Positions 1 through 9,806 of a DNA stretch of 37,466 bases are shown here, piece by piece. Below the pieces are notes generated by a model that saw only the letters and a program-made list of their open reading frames with translations, was not told the DNA's origin and did not search any database. The stretch covers positions 1-37,466 of the forward strand of contig LSSK01000085.1 of NCBI GenBank assembly GCA_001969505.1. The letters run 5' to 3'. Every line of letters begins with the position of its first letter. Position 1 is the first letter of the stretch. Both the position numbers and the translations under genes were made by a program. This DNA is from Zancudomyces culisetae (taxonomy: Eukaryota > Kickxellomycota > Harpellomycetes > Harpellales > Legeriomycetaceae).

Positions 1-1230
1 TTGTCTTTCATGTGGTATATAAAGCTCCCTGCGTACAAATCAGAGCTAAAAGGAAAACCAACTGTGTGCACTACAGTTCCCGCTTTATGCTTGGCTGGAT
101 CGATTTCCCACACCTCTTTCAATCCCAGCCCGTAGGCTTGAAACGCGTCTTTATCTCTGAGACTATACTTGTTAATTACCTGCTTTGAAAGTGACCCGTG
201 ACATCCCTCGGCAAACAAAGTGACTTTTCCATGAATCTCAATGCCTCTTTCAAAGCTTGGTTTGGGCTTAAAGTTCTTATCTAGCCCAACATCGTTAGTA
301 GCTACACCTACGACCTGGCCTTTATCGCCATATATTACCTAAAGGTCAAAGTATTATTTTAGAATAAAGAAAGCTTGTATAAAATTCAAAAGCATATTTG
401 CCCTCCCCTCCCACCTTCATCCCCCCTGGTAGAAACATACAATAATAAAGTTGAGGTAAATACAAAAATATAATATAATAAAGTACCTCGCTTCCTGCAA
501 ATCCAGCAAATATTTCAACTTCAAGCTCCTCAGCCCTTTCGCCCAGCCATTTAACGACATCGCTCAAACTAACAATATAATTGCCATGGTTTGACATTGT
601 GGGTGGATGAGGAATAGGAATCGCGTAGTTTTTCGTAAGGAATTTCATATGGTCTTCCAAGGCTGGCTGGAGTAGTGGGGCTCCAAGCTCTTCCCAATTA
701 GGAAATAGTTCTTCCAATGGTCCTGGTTCTATAACCGCTCCTGACAGTATATGTGCACCTAGAAAAAAAGTATAAATGTATACATTACAGCTTGCCTTTC
801 CCGTGGACTAGTTATTGCAAGGATGTACAACTAGAAAAAAGATGGTACATGGTTATTGGGTCTTACCTATTTCAGGTCCTTTTTCGAGAACCACTACTCT
901 GATATCCTTATTTTGTTTAAGAGCATTTTGCTTTATCCTAATTGCCGCAGAAAGACCTGAAGGGCCACCTCCAACAATTACTACGTCGGCCTCTTCAACC
1001 ATACGCTCTTGTTTGGTTGGATCCATTTCACCATCTTCAGCCTCGGTACTGTATGCTCTGCCCAACTGAATGCCCGTAGACATTCTTGTTGTACCCTTTA
1101 ATTGCGTGGACAAGCTAGCCCTACCAAACGAAACACCACGCCCTTTTGCAGATGCAAAGGATTTGGGATTCAGTGCAGAGGTAGGTCGTAGCCCCATACC
1201 ACGTCTTGCTATTGCGCGACTAAGAATCAT
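1..1230 (-). CDS. ETFDH: Electron transfer flavoprotein:ubiquinone oxidoreductase (ETF-QO), 3' end cut off by window
   Basis: Mitochondrial inner-membrane FAD and 4Fe-4S enzyme that passes electrons from electron-transfer flavoprotein to ubiquinone. Three exons are visible: 1230-867, 758-487 and 338-1 (continuing off the left edge), joined by introns 866-759 (108 bp) and 486-339 (148 bp), both GT-AG; reading frame is kept at both joins. The ATG at 1230 opens a basic, Ser/Arg-rich presequence (residues 1 to about 60) typical of mitochondrial import, followed by the dinucleotide-binding motif VVIVGGGPSG (83-92) and then VLEKGPEIG joined across intron 1 to AHILSGAVIEP, a hallmark of the family. 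The third exon contains TLFAEGCHGSLSKQV and ends in GSFIYHMKD. The iron-sulphur C-terminal region lies outside the window, so intactness cannot be judged. The family is certain; the gene looks functional as far as seen. Confidence 0.94.
401..426 (-). other. Potential G-quadruplex in ETF-QO intron 2
   Basis: On the coding (minus) strand this intronic stretch has four G runs (6, 3, 4 and 3 G) separated by 8, 1 and 1 bases. It is isolated in a strongly AT-rich intron. Folding is inferred from the pattern only. Confidence 0.45.
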
Positions 1231-2446
1231 TTCAGATTTTTATGGACAAATCGTATGATGCCTTTAAGTTGCCTTGTTCAATTTGCCTTTAGTATATTAT
1301 ATTTTATGTGGTAGCAAATAAGTGGGAAATCTATCAAGAATTATGAATAACGATTCTTTTGAATGTTATCTAAATCATTGTTGCTTGCTACTTTTTGAAA
1401 AAAAATAACTGCTTAAAATGCAGTAAAATGCAATAAAAAGTTTTATGAAGTATCGAATTGGAAGTTCGGATTTCTGTATTTAATTTGCACATGCGTAGGT
1501 TGGTCCTAGGTTCTTGCGTTTGGAAATACATGATTTGATGCTGAAATCGATAATGGCCGTTCTTTGTAAGTATTGGTTATAACTGCAAAACTGGTCATCA
1601 TTGATAAAATCGCTCTAGATGGGGAAGGGTGTTGGGTTTAAATTAAGCTAATTAATTGGTGGTTGCAAACAGAGCTGGGAAATGCTTGTGAGTTGGGTTA
1701 AGGTGAGAAAACAGCACTTGGGATTCTGACTTTCCAATGCAGAGAAAATGCTCTATTAATAGGTGTAGAACGCATGCTTGCCATACAGTAAGTAGCCAGT
1801 TCATGTTGTAGAAAACCTTGTTGGAACATAACAGTTGAGAGGGGGCATCATGGGTATCTTCACCAGCACTAATAATATATTTTTTAGCTTTGCATTTGAT
1901 TATGGAAATACCAATGTTGTGAGAATTCCAAATTTTTATGTAAAGGAGCTTCAGATACTAAATGTAGAAATTGATAACAAAATCGACTATAATGGAGGGG
2001 AAAGGGGAGGAAGATATAGGCATATGGAGATACAAATTATCTAATGTTGAAATATAAAATATAAATTTTGTGGGCTGATGACCGTTTCATCAACCAGGAA
2101 TGGAGCAAGTAGTGAGCACTATTCTTTTAGTAGTTTGTGACTCAGGCTCTTAATTTTCCGATTTTACCAAAAACCGTAAATATTTCGATATCAAATGATT
2201 AGTATGGATTTACCACATTATATATTATTGAAAATTAACTGGACAAGCATTCCAAGCTCCTATGCACTTCATATTTTTAAATGTAATGGATAATTTGCGA
2301 GAGTAGTTGCAAAAAAAAAACAGCAAATATGTTAAAGCCGACAATGTTTTCGGTACACTTAGATTCCAAGAGCAGTTGGAGAGCAAATAGCCTAGAATCA
2401 GCTATACCATATACCTTTATCCCATAAACCGGAAAAGTGGTTCCCT
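1231..2446. other. Spacer, no convincing gene
   Basis: AT-rich DNA upstream of ETF-QO. The open frame at 1835-2044 on the plus strand has no family resemblance and low-complexity composition. The minus strand between about 2240 and 2400 can be read as hydrophobic peptide in two frames and may hold the last exon of the membrane-protein gene next door, but I could not join it in phase. Confidence 0.5.
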
Positions 2447-3059
2447 TTATACTGAGCCTGCTCTATGCATAACAAAGGTAATATTTGAATGGTATTTAGG
2501 GATTAGTACCGAAAAAATACTGCTAATATATAAAGAAAAAATAATCAAATGCAGCATGAAAATAGTCACCAAAGCTTTTATACCAATCACTACACCTAGT
2601 TTGCCTTTTCTCAGTGCGTTGTATATTTCAGTTTTTTTCACTAACAAACTACTGTGTAATAAAATAAAGCAAGTATATTTCACTTTTTTCCCCTTAGACA
2701 ACACACTCTGAAATAGAACAAGGCCAAAAAAAAAGACTCGAAATGTAAATCCAAGAGAAGATACGTCAAAAGCTGTGTTTTTATATTTTTTTTCTTACCA
2801 AGATCATGGAATGATGACTATCCTTTGATATCTTGTCCATACATTCTTCGATAAAATTGATGAAAAAAAAATTCTCAAATATCGTAGCCAGTAATATCCA
2901 AGAACTTTCTATGCTTAACCAGTTGGCAGGCAAAAGTGACTGTGTGGCAGCAAAGTCTTTTTGAAAGTGTCCAATAAACCATATTTGGCAAGTACAATTC
3001 ATAACAATCGAAAGAATGTTACTAATGTAACTATTTCTTTTGCTCTTCTCTTTAACCAT
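2447..3059 (-). CDS. Putative multi-pass membrane protein, family not recognised; 3' end unresolved
   Basis: Two well-joined exons: the first runs from the ATG at 3059 to about 2802 and ends TTG|GTAAGA; the second starts after a consensus TTTCAG near 2711 (AGT GTG TTG...), both in phase 0. The spliced protein has at least four hydrophobic segments, including ISNILSIVMNCTCQIWFI, SWILLATIFENFFFINFI, YTCFILLHSSLLV and LVTIFMLHLIIFSLYISSIF, with basic loops such as KGKKVK and RKGK between them. The open frame stops at 2447, but a GT donor at about 2510 and further hydrophobic reading on the same strand at 2240-2400 suggest at least one more exon. It starts 110 bp from the divergent P450-like gene, so both may share a promoter. 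A receptor-like topology is possible, but nothing identifies the family, and it could also be a decayed gene. Confidence 0.38.
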
Positions 3060-3169
3060 GCTTTTACTTTTATCGCTTTTTACAGAATTGGGTGTATGGA
3101 AAATGAAAAATATTTAACCATATAAAAGCAATACAAGCAACTAATTCAATCACCTAGATAATCGCAAAG

Positions 3170-5506
3170 ATGAGATCGGTTATACTTGAAAGTCAGTCAT
3201 TTCAGGATAAGGTACTAGGCTATCTGCAGATATCGGTTACGATTGTTGTAATCCTGGGCTTACTCCTGGGCTGGTTGCTTTTGGCAATTATAAGGTCTGC
3301 AAGTCACGCCCTTGAGGACTTCTCAATGTTTAAAGTTGCTAAGGACCCAAAAGAAACGACGAATTCAATAGATCCTCGTCAAAGTTTAGGACAGAGATTT
3401 AAGAAAAAATATGAAACTCTAGAGTTTGAATATGGCTCCAAAAGATTTGTGTTGTTTCCACTGGAATTTCTGAGTACAGTGAAGAACTACGAGAACAGGT
3501 TGTACCTGGAGCGAATCTCATCGGTGAGTTTAAATCGTCAGAAATAAATATTTTTATTGTGGGATTGTGGATATCAAAGTAGATAGTTTCCCAACACAAA
3601 AGCTTTCTTGAAAAATAAGACAATCTAAAAAGTTCATAATTTTGTTTAAATTCTCCATTTAGGCTAGAATCTACAGTGAAGAAAAAAAGAATAGATCGGT
3701 GAATGAAGAAAAAGTTAAGGAGGAACTATGGATGAGTTTTTTGATTTCGGCAAGCAGGGGGAAGGCATGGGAGGTAATGAAAAGGGATAATGCAGAAGAG
3801 ATGTATATTCAGGAGTTATGTAGATGGGGAAACATTTTCATCCATGAAGAGATTAAGGCTATGCACACGAGTGCTTTAGATAGAGGTATATTATCTATTT
3901 TTGTTATAAGTCAGGACGCGAGAGAGGGAAGGGGGGGAGTGATAGATATGAACATGCGATGAAAACGACTTTTTTTAATATAATCTGTGAAATACAACAT
4001 AGACAGCCAAATATGTACAAATACACAAAAACTCATAAGGGTGGTTCTATCGAAATCAAGTAAGTTAATCGCAATTTATCATTAGATATGTGTATATTAC
4101 AAAATTAAAAGTATTGGATGCCTTAAAACTAACAATATGAAACACCTGTGGTATAGTATTGTCTCCAATAATTGACCCAGTAAGCAAAACATATAACTCT
4201 CAAATACACAAATACGTTTAGCATTGTATTATGTAGTATTATGTAATATTATGGCTAAAAAGTAGAATAAGGGGGCTACAAAATGATAGGTAATTTTAAA
4301 ATAGAGCGATCACCGATTTGAGGAGATTCATGAAGCCTTTTTAAAACTTTCAGACTTTTCTCTCTGGTCGATCAAATTGGTGGGATTTTTTTCGATGAGC
4401 TTCATAAGGTAAACCAGAAGAGTAATGTGGTTTTTATTGCCCTGTATAGTATAGCAAAGTATTTACGGATGGTTGAAAAATGATGGTGATAAAATTTCGT
4501 TTTATTTATTAACTAGGAGGCTGGCAAAATGGCTAACCGACAGTCAGTTGCAAACGTTGAAAAAGATTATAGCCGAGCTAATGAAAAGCTTGGAGCTTCC
4601 AAGGCAACAAACATGTTCTAAAAGAGAGCTTGAACAAGAGGTGATATATCGGTTGTTGACATTGTATAGTGAGACATTTTTTTTGCTGGTGACAAGTTTT
4701 TATGATCTGGCGACACGGCCGGAAATTAGAAAGTCGGTGCGAGGAGGGAGCGAGAGAGATGGAATTGGTGGCAACGATTACAGTAAGCAATGATACATGT
4801 TTAAGGAGTAATGTGTATATTCTGCAGATTCTAAAATTTGAATTTCAAATGTAGAGGGGAAAAAGGACTTTGACTGGCTAAAAGCGTGTATTTTGGAATC
4901 GTACAGGCTATGCCCCCCGATCTGTTCAGCTCTATGGGTAGTGCGCAAGTCGACGGACATCAGTATTTATGAAGATATGGGCGAAGAGGTAGTTGCGATA
5001 AAGGACTTGGAGGTCGGTGAGCTACTCGGGTTTTGTTCACCAGCGGTTTACAAATCGAGACATCCGCAAGCAGATGGCGTAAGTCAAGAAGGCAGTAGTG
5101 GGGGAAATTCCAACAAAGAAACCAGGAGTCTGTTAGCAGATGTAGATCTGTTGGAGCTGTATTCGCCTTTAAAAAATTGGGAAAACAATAACCTGTTTCA
5201 AAATGTGAGCTGGGTTTGATTTATATAGTTACGAATATGTAGATGTAGATGTAGATACACAGTTAATTAATATTAAACGGCAAAGCTAACAGATAGTGAC
5301 GAAAAATTGAATAGGATTTATTGGTAGCGAATCAGCCCGAGCAGGTACCGAATCTGGTGGTAATCCACCACTTTCTTTCCTCGATATTGCAAAAAGCAGA
5401 TTTTTCTACCTTTGAATGGGGGAAACCAGCACTCCGAGAAATGTTTCTTTTGTACCCAACACTGCACAATTCATCTATGATTTTTAAATTGCACGAGAAA
5501 AATTAG
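3170..5506 (+). CDS. Cytochrome P450-like protein lacking the haem-ligand cysteine loop
   Basis: Multi-exon gene. Supported exons: 3170-3523, 3663-3885, about 4354-4408, 4455-4782, 4855-5204 and 5315-5506; all joins fit except across 3886-4353, where one or more small exons are missing (a 57-bp open candidate lies at 4003-4059 with a GTAAGT donor). The N terminus has one membrane anchor (about residues 20-43, TIVVILGLLLGWLLLAI), as in ER P450s. The body follows fungal microsomal P450s: LFSLVDQIGGIFFDELHK, the I/J-helix stretch SFYDLATRPEIRKSV, and the K-helix with ExxR in LKACILESYRLCPP. The C-terminal helix L is recognisable (VVIHHFLSSILQKADFSTF), but the preceding FxxGxRxCxG loop is replaced by LLVANQPEQVPN, with no cysteine in any frame of 5315-5400. 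It is thus either a non-catalytic paralogue or a decaying gene. It ends 15 bp from convergent SAD1. Confidence 0.68.
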
Positions 5507-5521
5507 AGGACAGGGCAGAGT

Positions 5522-7378
5522 TTATTTTAGCTTCCAGATCTGTAGGTAGGATTCCGAAAGGGGTATCAGCTGTGGAATTATTGGCTGGACATCTAGATCA
5601 CATATCCGGTACCACTGGTTGGTAGAGGGATCACGTACATGCATCACATACTGTCCTCCCAGAGGTAATACGGTTACACCACTTTCATTTTTAGCTTTGA
5701 GGTCTACGTTCTTTGTGCCTACAGGAGCGCCCAGAATCTGGTTATTTCCATACAATTCAGTGGTTGTACTTCCAAACGAACTTCGCTCTCCAGAACTTTG
5801 GAATGCGACTGGCGGGAGCTTTGTAGCCTTTTGGACGTTAATTGCGTTCGTGATTGCGCTTTGTTTTTTAAGGTTGCTGAAGGCATTGTTGTTATTGTCC
5901 TGCTGCTCATGCGACGATGACTTGCTTTCATATGCTATATTTACAAACAAGTCGTACAACCGCGACTTTGCCTTTTTGCTTTGGTATTTATTGTCCTTTT
6001 CGGAAATCAAATCTCCAAACGCTACATTCTGGGTAGGAAAGTTTACTATGGTCGGGTTTTTTTCCAGCATAAAGTTGTTTTTCTCGAATCGTTTTATATG
6101 AATTATGATATACTTTGGTAAGCTCAATATATCATACTGCTTGGCATGCCCCTTTAGTTCCTAAGAAATAGTTTTGTTGCCACGATTTTTTTGTAAAATT
6201 TAAAATTCCGTAACATTTTGTAGGGAATATATGCATTTTCTTGTAAAAATAAATAAATAGGAATTTAAAGAAACCCGACTTACCACAGAACAACTCCCGT
6301 TGTATTTTTTCAATAGCGTGACCAATGGAATTTGCGGAATGACTATTTCGCCCTCGTCTCTAAATAGAGGTGGAGGAGGTAGTTCCAATCCCAAGATCAA
6401 AAATTTGTTTTCTTTCCTTTCTACTTTGTTGTCAAAGTCTATTTCTATCGGGTCCTCCTGTCGTTCTCTGAGTTTTGTCAGCTTTAGGTCTTGCGTAATT
6501 ACTCTTATAAGCCCTTGGAAGTTACCAATGATCGGGTTACTCCTTTTCTCCTTTTTTACATTCTTGTCCTCGGTACTCGTTTTCATTTTTTCTTTGAGTT
6601 TACTTGCTTGTTTGAAATCAAAGTTAAGTGTGTTCAAAAACCAAGTGAGAAATTCTGCCGCATCGCACTGGTACTCTCCTCGAAAACTTCCATTACTTCG
6701 TGTGATAACTTCCTGGACAAATTCGTGGGGGCTAACATGAGATTTAAAATTAAAAGTATGCCACATCTTTCTGGTTAACAAAGAAAACTGTTTTATCAAT
6801 TCTGAATAGCAAGTACTCCATTCATCCTGGTTGGTGTTTGGTAGTAACAACATTAGATTACGTATTTCAGGAATATGAACGAGGGCTTGAATAATCACGT
6901 TAATGTAGTCGCTGTTTTTAATGTTGTTTAAGCCAATATACCCTGGGGTAAACCGTTTATTATTCAAATCCACACCCCTGAGCTCCACTGTATCGATTGC
7001 TGCCACTTGTTCCTCTGTGTACTTGGGTTCGATTATTGCTTTAATATCATTTAATGAGGTGTCAAAGATTTCGTAATTTTCGGGCAAAATGTAAACTTTA
7101 AGAGTTTTTAGATTTATAAAAACTTTGTGGTCTTCATCAATACTATGGATATATGCTTTTGTGTTTTTACCCCTACCTTGGTAATATTGTCCACATACTA
7201 GACAACAGTATACATTCAGATTGGAAAGTGTGACGCTACAGATCTTTTCAAAGTCAAAATCCAACACCTTTCGATTGACTGTGTCTAAATAAAGATCTAA
7301 CATTTCGATTTCGCCTTTTTTTGTTGTTTTGTGCGTCAAGCCATCTTCTTGGGCTGTTTCTAATTTTCTTTTACTCAT
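5522..7378 (-). CDS. SAD1: SAD1/USP39-type tri-snRNP splicing factor (inactive ubiquitin protease fold)
   Basis: Two exons, 7378-6284 and 6160-5522, joined by a 123-bp GT-AG intron in phase 0; the product is 577 residues. An N-terminal ZnF-UBP finger uses C47, C58 or C59, C62, H78 and H84 (FEKICSVTLS... CLVCGQYY ... HSIDEDH). The USP fold begins with YIGLNNIKNSDYINVIIQAL, where the catalytic cysteine of real proteases is aspartate (about residue 157), as in USP39/Sad1, so it should not cleave ubiquitin. Other family landmarks are LPKYIIIHIKRFEKNNF and the C-terminal WYRICDLDVQ. In yeast and man this protein stabilises the U4/U6.U5 tri-snRNP for spliceosome assembly in the nucleus, fitting an intron-bearing genome. 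Compared with the family there is a polar insertion of roughly 90 residues (Ser/Asn/Gln-rich, ending LPLGGQ) before the last strands. Confidence 0.93.
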
Positions 7379-8175
7379 TTTGTCCCTGCTTTTCTTCTTT
7401 TTTTTCCTGTTCGCTTTCTTGTTCGTTATCGTTTTATTTTATTACTACTAAGCTTGTGTTTTAGCTTTTCAGTAGAGAAATAAAATATATTTTTGCAAAG
7501 TTGGATATATTTTTGCTTTATTTGTGTCTAGAATTATTTTTCAAGTAAAATTCGATTTTAATTAAATGTTTACATTAAACTGATTTCTTTATTATAAAAT
7601 ATTAATGAAGATTAAATGTACACTATTCCAAGTTCCATTACAACCCAGCCCAAAGTTACATTTAATTAATAAAGAGCTTAATACCATATATCTACTTTTT
7701 CATTTTTAAGAAATCTAAAGTAAAAACGCACACAATACAAAGAACACCAATATAAAAATGTAAAAAACCACAAGGTTAGCATGAATAAAAATGTCACCAG
7801 CAAAAAATGTCTGGTTAGATATCTGATAAAGAAAAGTATAGTGAAATATAAATTATGACACTGAACATATATTTTATTGCTGCTGTGATATAAAAGATAT
7901 ACTTCAAGGTACTACAACTTGGTTCAGGGGCCTTTCGAATTGATAGGTTGTTTGTTCACATACACGACATGTCTTGTAGTTCAAACAGTCTACATAACTT
8001 AATATACTTATTAGATTTTCAGAAAAACAAAACTAGATATAAAACTTGTAGAGTGAATAAAATCATACCAAAATGGTTAATATGTAGGTTATCCTCTTAA
8101 AAATCTATAAATTTGAGTTCAATAGTAAATGTATGTCTACAAAATAATATAATTAAGCTTGGTTAACAAAAAATA
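7379..8175. other. Spacer between SAD1 and tRNA pair
   Basis: AT-rich, no open frame above background and no recognisable RNA gene. It holds the upstream region of SAD1 (minus strand) and the 5' flank of the tRNA pair. Confidence 0.6.
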
Positions 8176-8247
8176 TCCGCAATGGTCTAGTGGCTAGGAT
8201 CCGACGCTCTCACCGTCGTGGCCGGGGTTCCATTCCCCGTTGCGGAA
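8176..8247 (+). tRNA. tRNA-Glu(CTC): tRNA-Glu (anticodon CTC)
   Basis: Complete cloverleaf without intron. The acceptor stem is TCCGCAA pairing TTGCGGA (8176-8182 with 8240-8246), discriminator A at 8247. The anticodon stem CGACG/CGTCG closes a loop CTCTCAC, giving anticodon CTC, which reads GAG. The T arm is CGGGG-TTCCATT-CCCCG and serves as B box; the D arm carries the A box. It sits two bases upstream of the initiator tRNA with no T run between, so one Pol III transcript probably carries both. Confidence 0.96.
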
Positions 8248-8249
8248 AA

Positions 8250-8321
8250 AGCACCATAGCGCAGAGGAAGCGCGCAAGGCTCATAACCTTGAGGTCCCTA
8301 GATCGAAACTAGGTGGTGCTA
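8250..8321 (+). tRNA. tRNA-iMet(CAT): Initiator tRNA-Met (anticodon CAT)
   Basis: Complete cloverleaf: acceptor AGCACCA/TGGTGCT (8250-8256 with 8314-8320), discriminator A at 8321, anticodon loop CTCATAA. Initiator identity rests on the A1:U72 first pair, the T loop ATCGAAA with A54 instead of T54, and near identity to yeast initiator tRNA through D and T arms. The anticodon stem reads CAAGG/CCTTG, so the usual run of three G:C pairs is reduced to two, with A29:U41 at the top. Internal A-box-like TAGCGCAGAGG and B-box-like ATCGAAACT are present, and T runs follow at 8325-8328 and 8332-8337. Cytoplasmic translation initiation is the expected role. Confidence 0.93.
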
Positions 8322-8324
8322 AGC

Positions 8325-8337
8325 TTTTGTCTTTTTT
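8325..8337 (+). terminator. RNA polymerase III terminator of tRNA pair
   Basis: Runs of four and six T start four bases after the initiator tRNA. There is no such run between the two tRNAs. Confidence 0.8.
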
Positions 8338-9806
8338 GCATTTACTTTTGGCAGCATTTTTATTATACTAACTAGACATATTTTATTTTGGTAGAAACAA
8401 CCAATATTCTATTGTTTTGAAAAAAAAGTCTTATAATACATTGTGTGAGATAGCAGTATAATTTAGCGAGGTATAAAACGTGAGAAATTGAAAGCTACTA
8501 TATTTACTCCGGTAAAAGTCATATAAATATTATTTGATGGCAACCAGAACTAGTAAAGTCTTTCGTAGGCCGAATATAATAAAAACACCAGTGTTATATG
8601 CCAAAATTGATCTTGAACCTGGTTGAACATATCACTTAAAAGATACCGCAAAATAACCGAGTATTACATATTCTTTAATACCAGTAAAGATTAAATTCAT
8701 CACTAATACAGTTTTCATCTCTTAATGCTTTCTTTTTTTTTGGATGGACATTGTTGACGAAGTGTAGAGATACTACAAAGCTTCTATATACTACTAGGTA
8801 CAGTAACTCTTATGACTACCTTACTAGATTTACGGCACATGGCTTAATGATGATGGCTGGATTTTTATCATGCTCAACGTAACAGTTCATCCAATGTTGG
8901 TAATTTCCGGCTCAATGTATTGCTTATTTACCACTAGCCTTTTCTGTGAAAAATTCCACATGACTACACCGTGTTGTAACATACTTTCTTGTATTACACA
9001 CTTTTTTTTTAAGGCCACGATTATACAGTACTACATGCTTACTAATATTAGTTCTCAAGAACTGAATAGCTTTGCTCGAGGAGCTTCTGATAAAAGATAA
9101 AAAGTACTTAACATAGGGAACTTTTTCTAAGGGATACATTAGATGGAAAAAATTAGTAGCGCTAGCTAACTTGCAATAAAAAAATTCTTTTTTTTTTTAG
9201 GAACAATACACAAGTTGATGTTTTTATTTTTATTTTTTTAATTTCATTTATTACAATTTCGATTCTTTTGGAACTATTTATTCGAACGGATTAATGGAAA
9301 GTCTAAATTCATTGGGAAATTTGGCAATAATTGTAACGAAAAAACAATAACCGAATAGGAAATTTTAATCATACAGACCACTTTTACTTCCAAAGCAAAA
9401 ATACTTACTATTGAGACTATATTTAAGAATAAATAGCAAAAAAAAAGTAACCACAAAGGAATCTATCAAGACTACAACTTGAAACACAAGATAAGTCTGA
9501 ATAAAGCCAGCTTTTTGTGGGAATACTGGTGAATCAACCGGTGCGATGAAAAATAAATAAAAGAACTTTGTTTAATTATTGCATTTTATAGCACAACAAA
9601 ATATTAACAAAAACAACGAAAAGACTACATTACCAATCGCGCATATAGTTTTATCTCAAAATAGCGCATAGGGATAACTTTATTTTCCGTAAATTATAGT
9701 GACATTATCGGAAACTAATTTCAACGAGATTTAACCAACACAAGTAAATAATGTGCTAGAACGAGGAAAAATCTTAGCTGTAGTTGAATCTTTTAAGAGA
9801 AAACTA
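8338..9806. other. Spacer, no convincing gene
   Basis: AT-rich. Overlapping open frames on both strands at 8870-9139 and a hydrophobic one at 9274-9456 have no coding signature or family likeness. The right end is the promoter and 5' UTR of the HEAT-repeat gene. Confidence 0.55.

Noticed and set aside
1835-2044. Plus-strand frame as a small gene
   Set aside because: No likeness, no intron or promoter context, composition like the surrounding spacer.
8250-8321. Elongator tRNA-Met
   Set aside because: A1:U72, A54 in the T loop and close similarity to yeast initiator tRNA show that it is the initiator.
8870-9139. Overlapping frames on both strands as small genes
   Set aside because: Mutual overlap, no coding bias and no recognisable motif.
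9753-9806. Extending the HEAT protein to a GTG at 9753
   Set aside because: Nuclear fungal genes start with ATG; the first in-frame ATG is at 9807.
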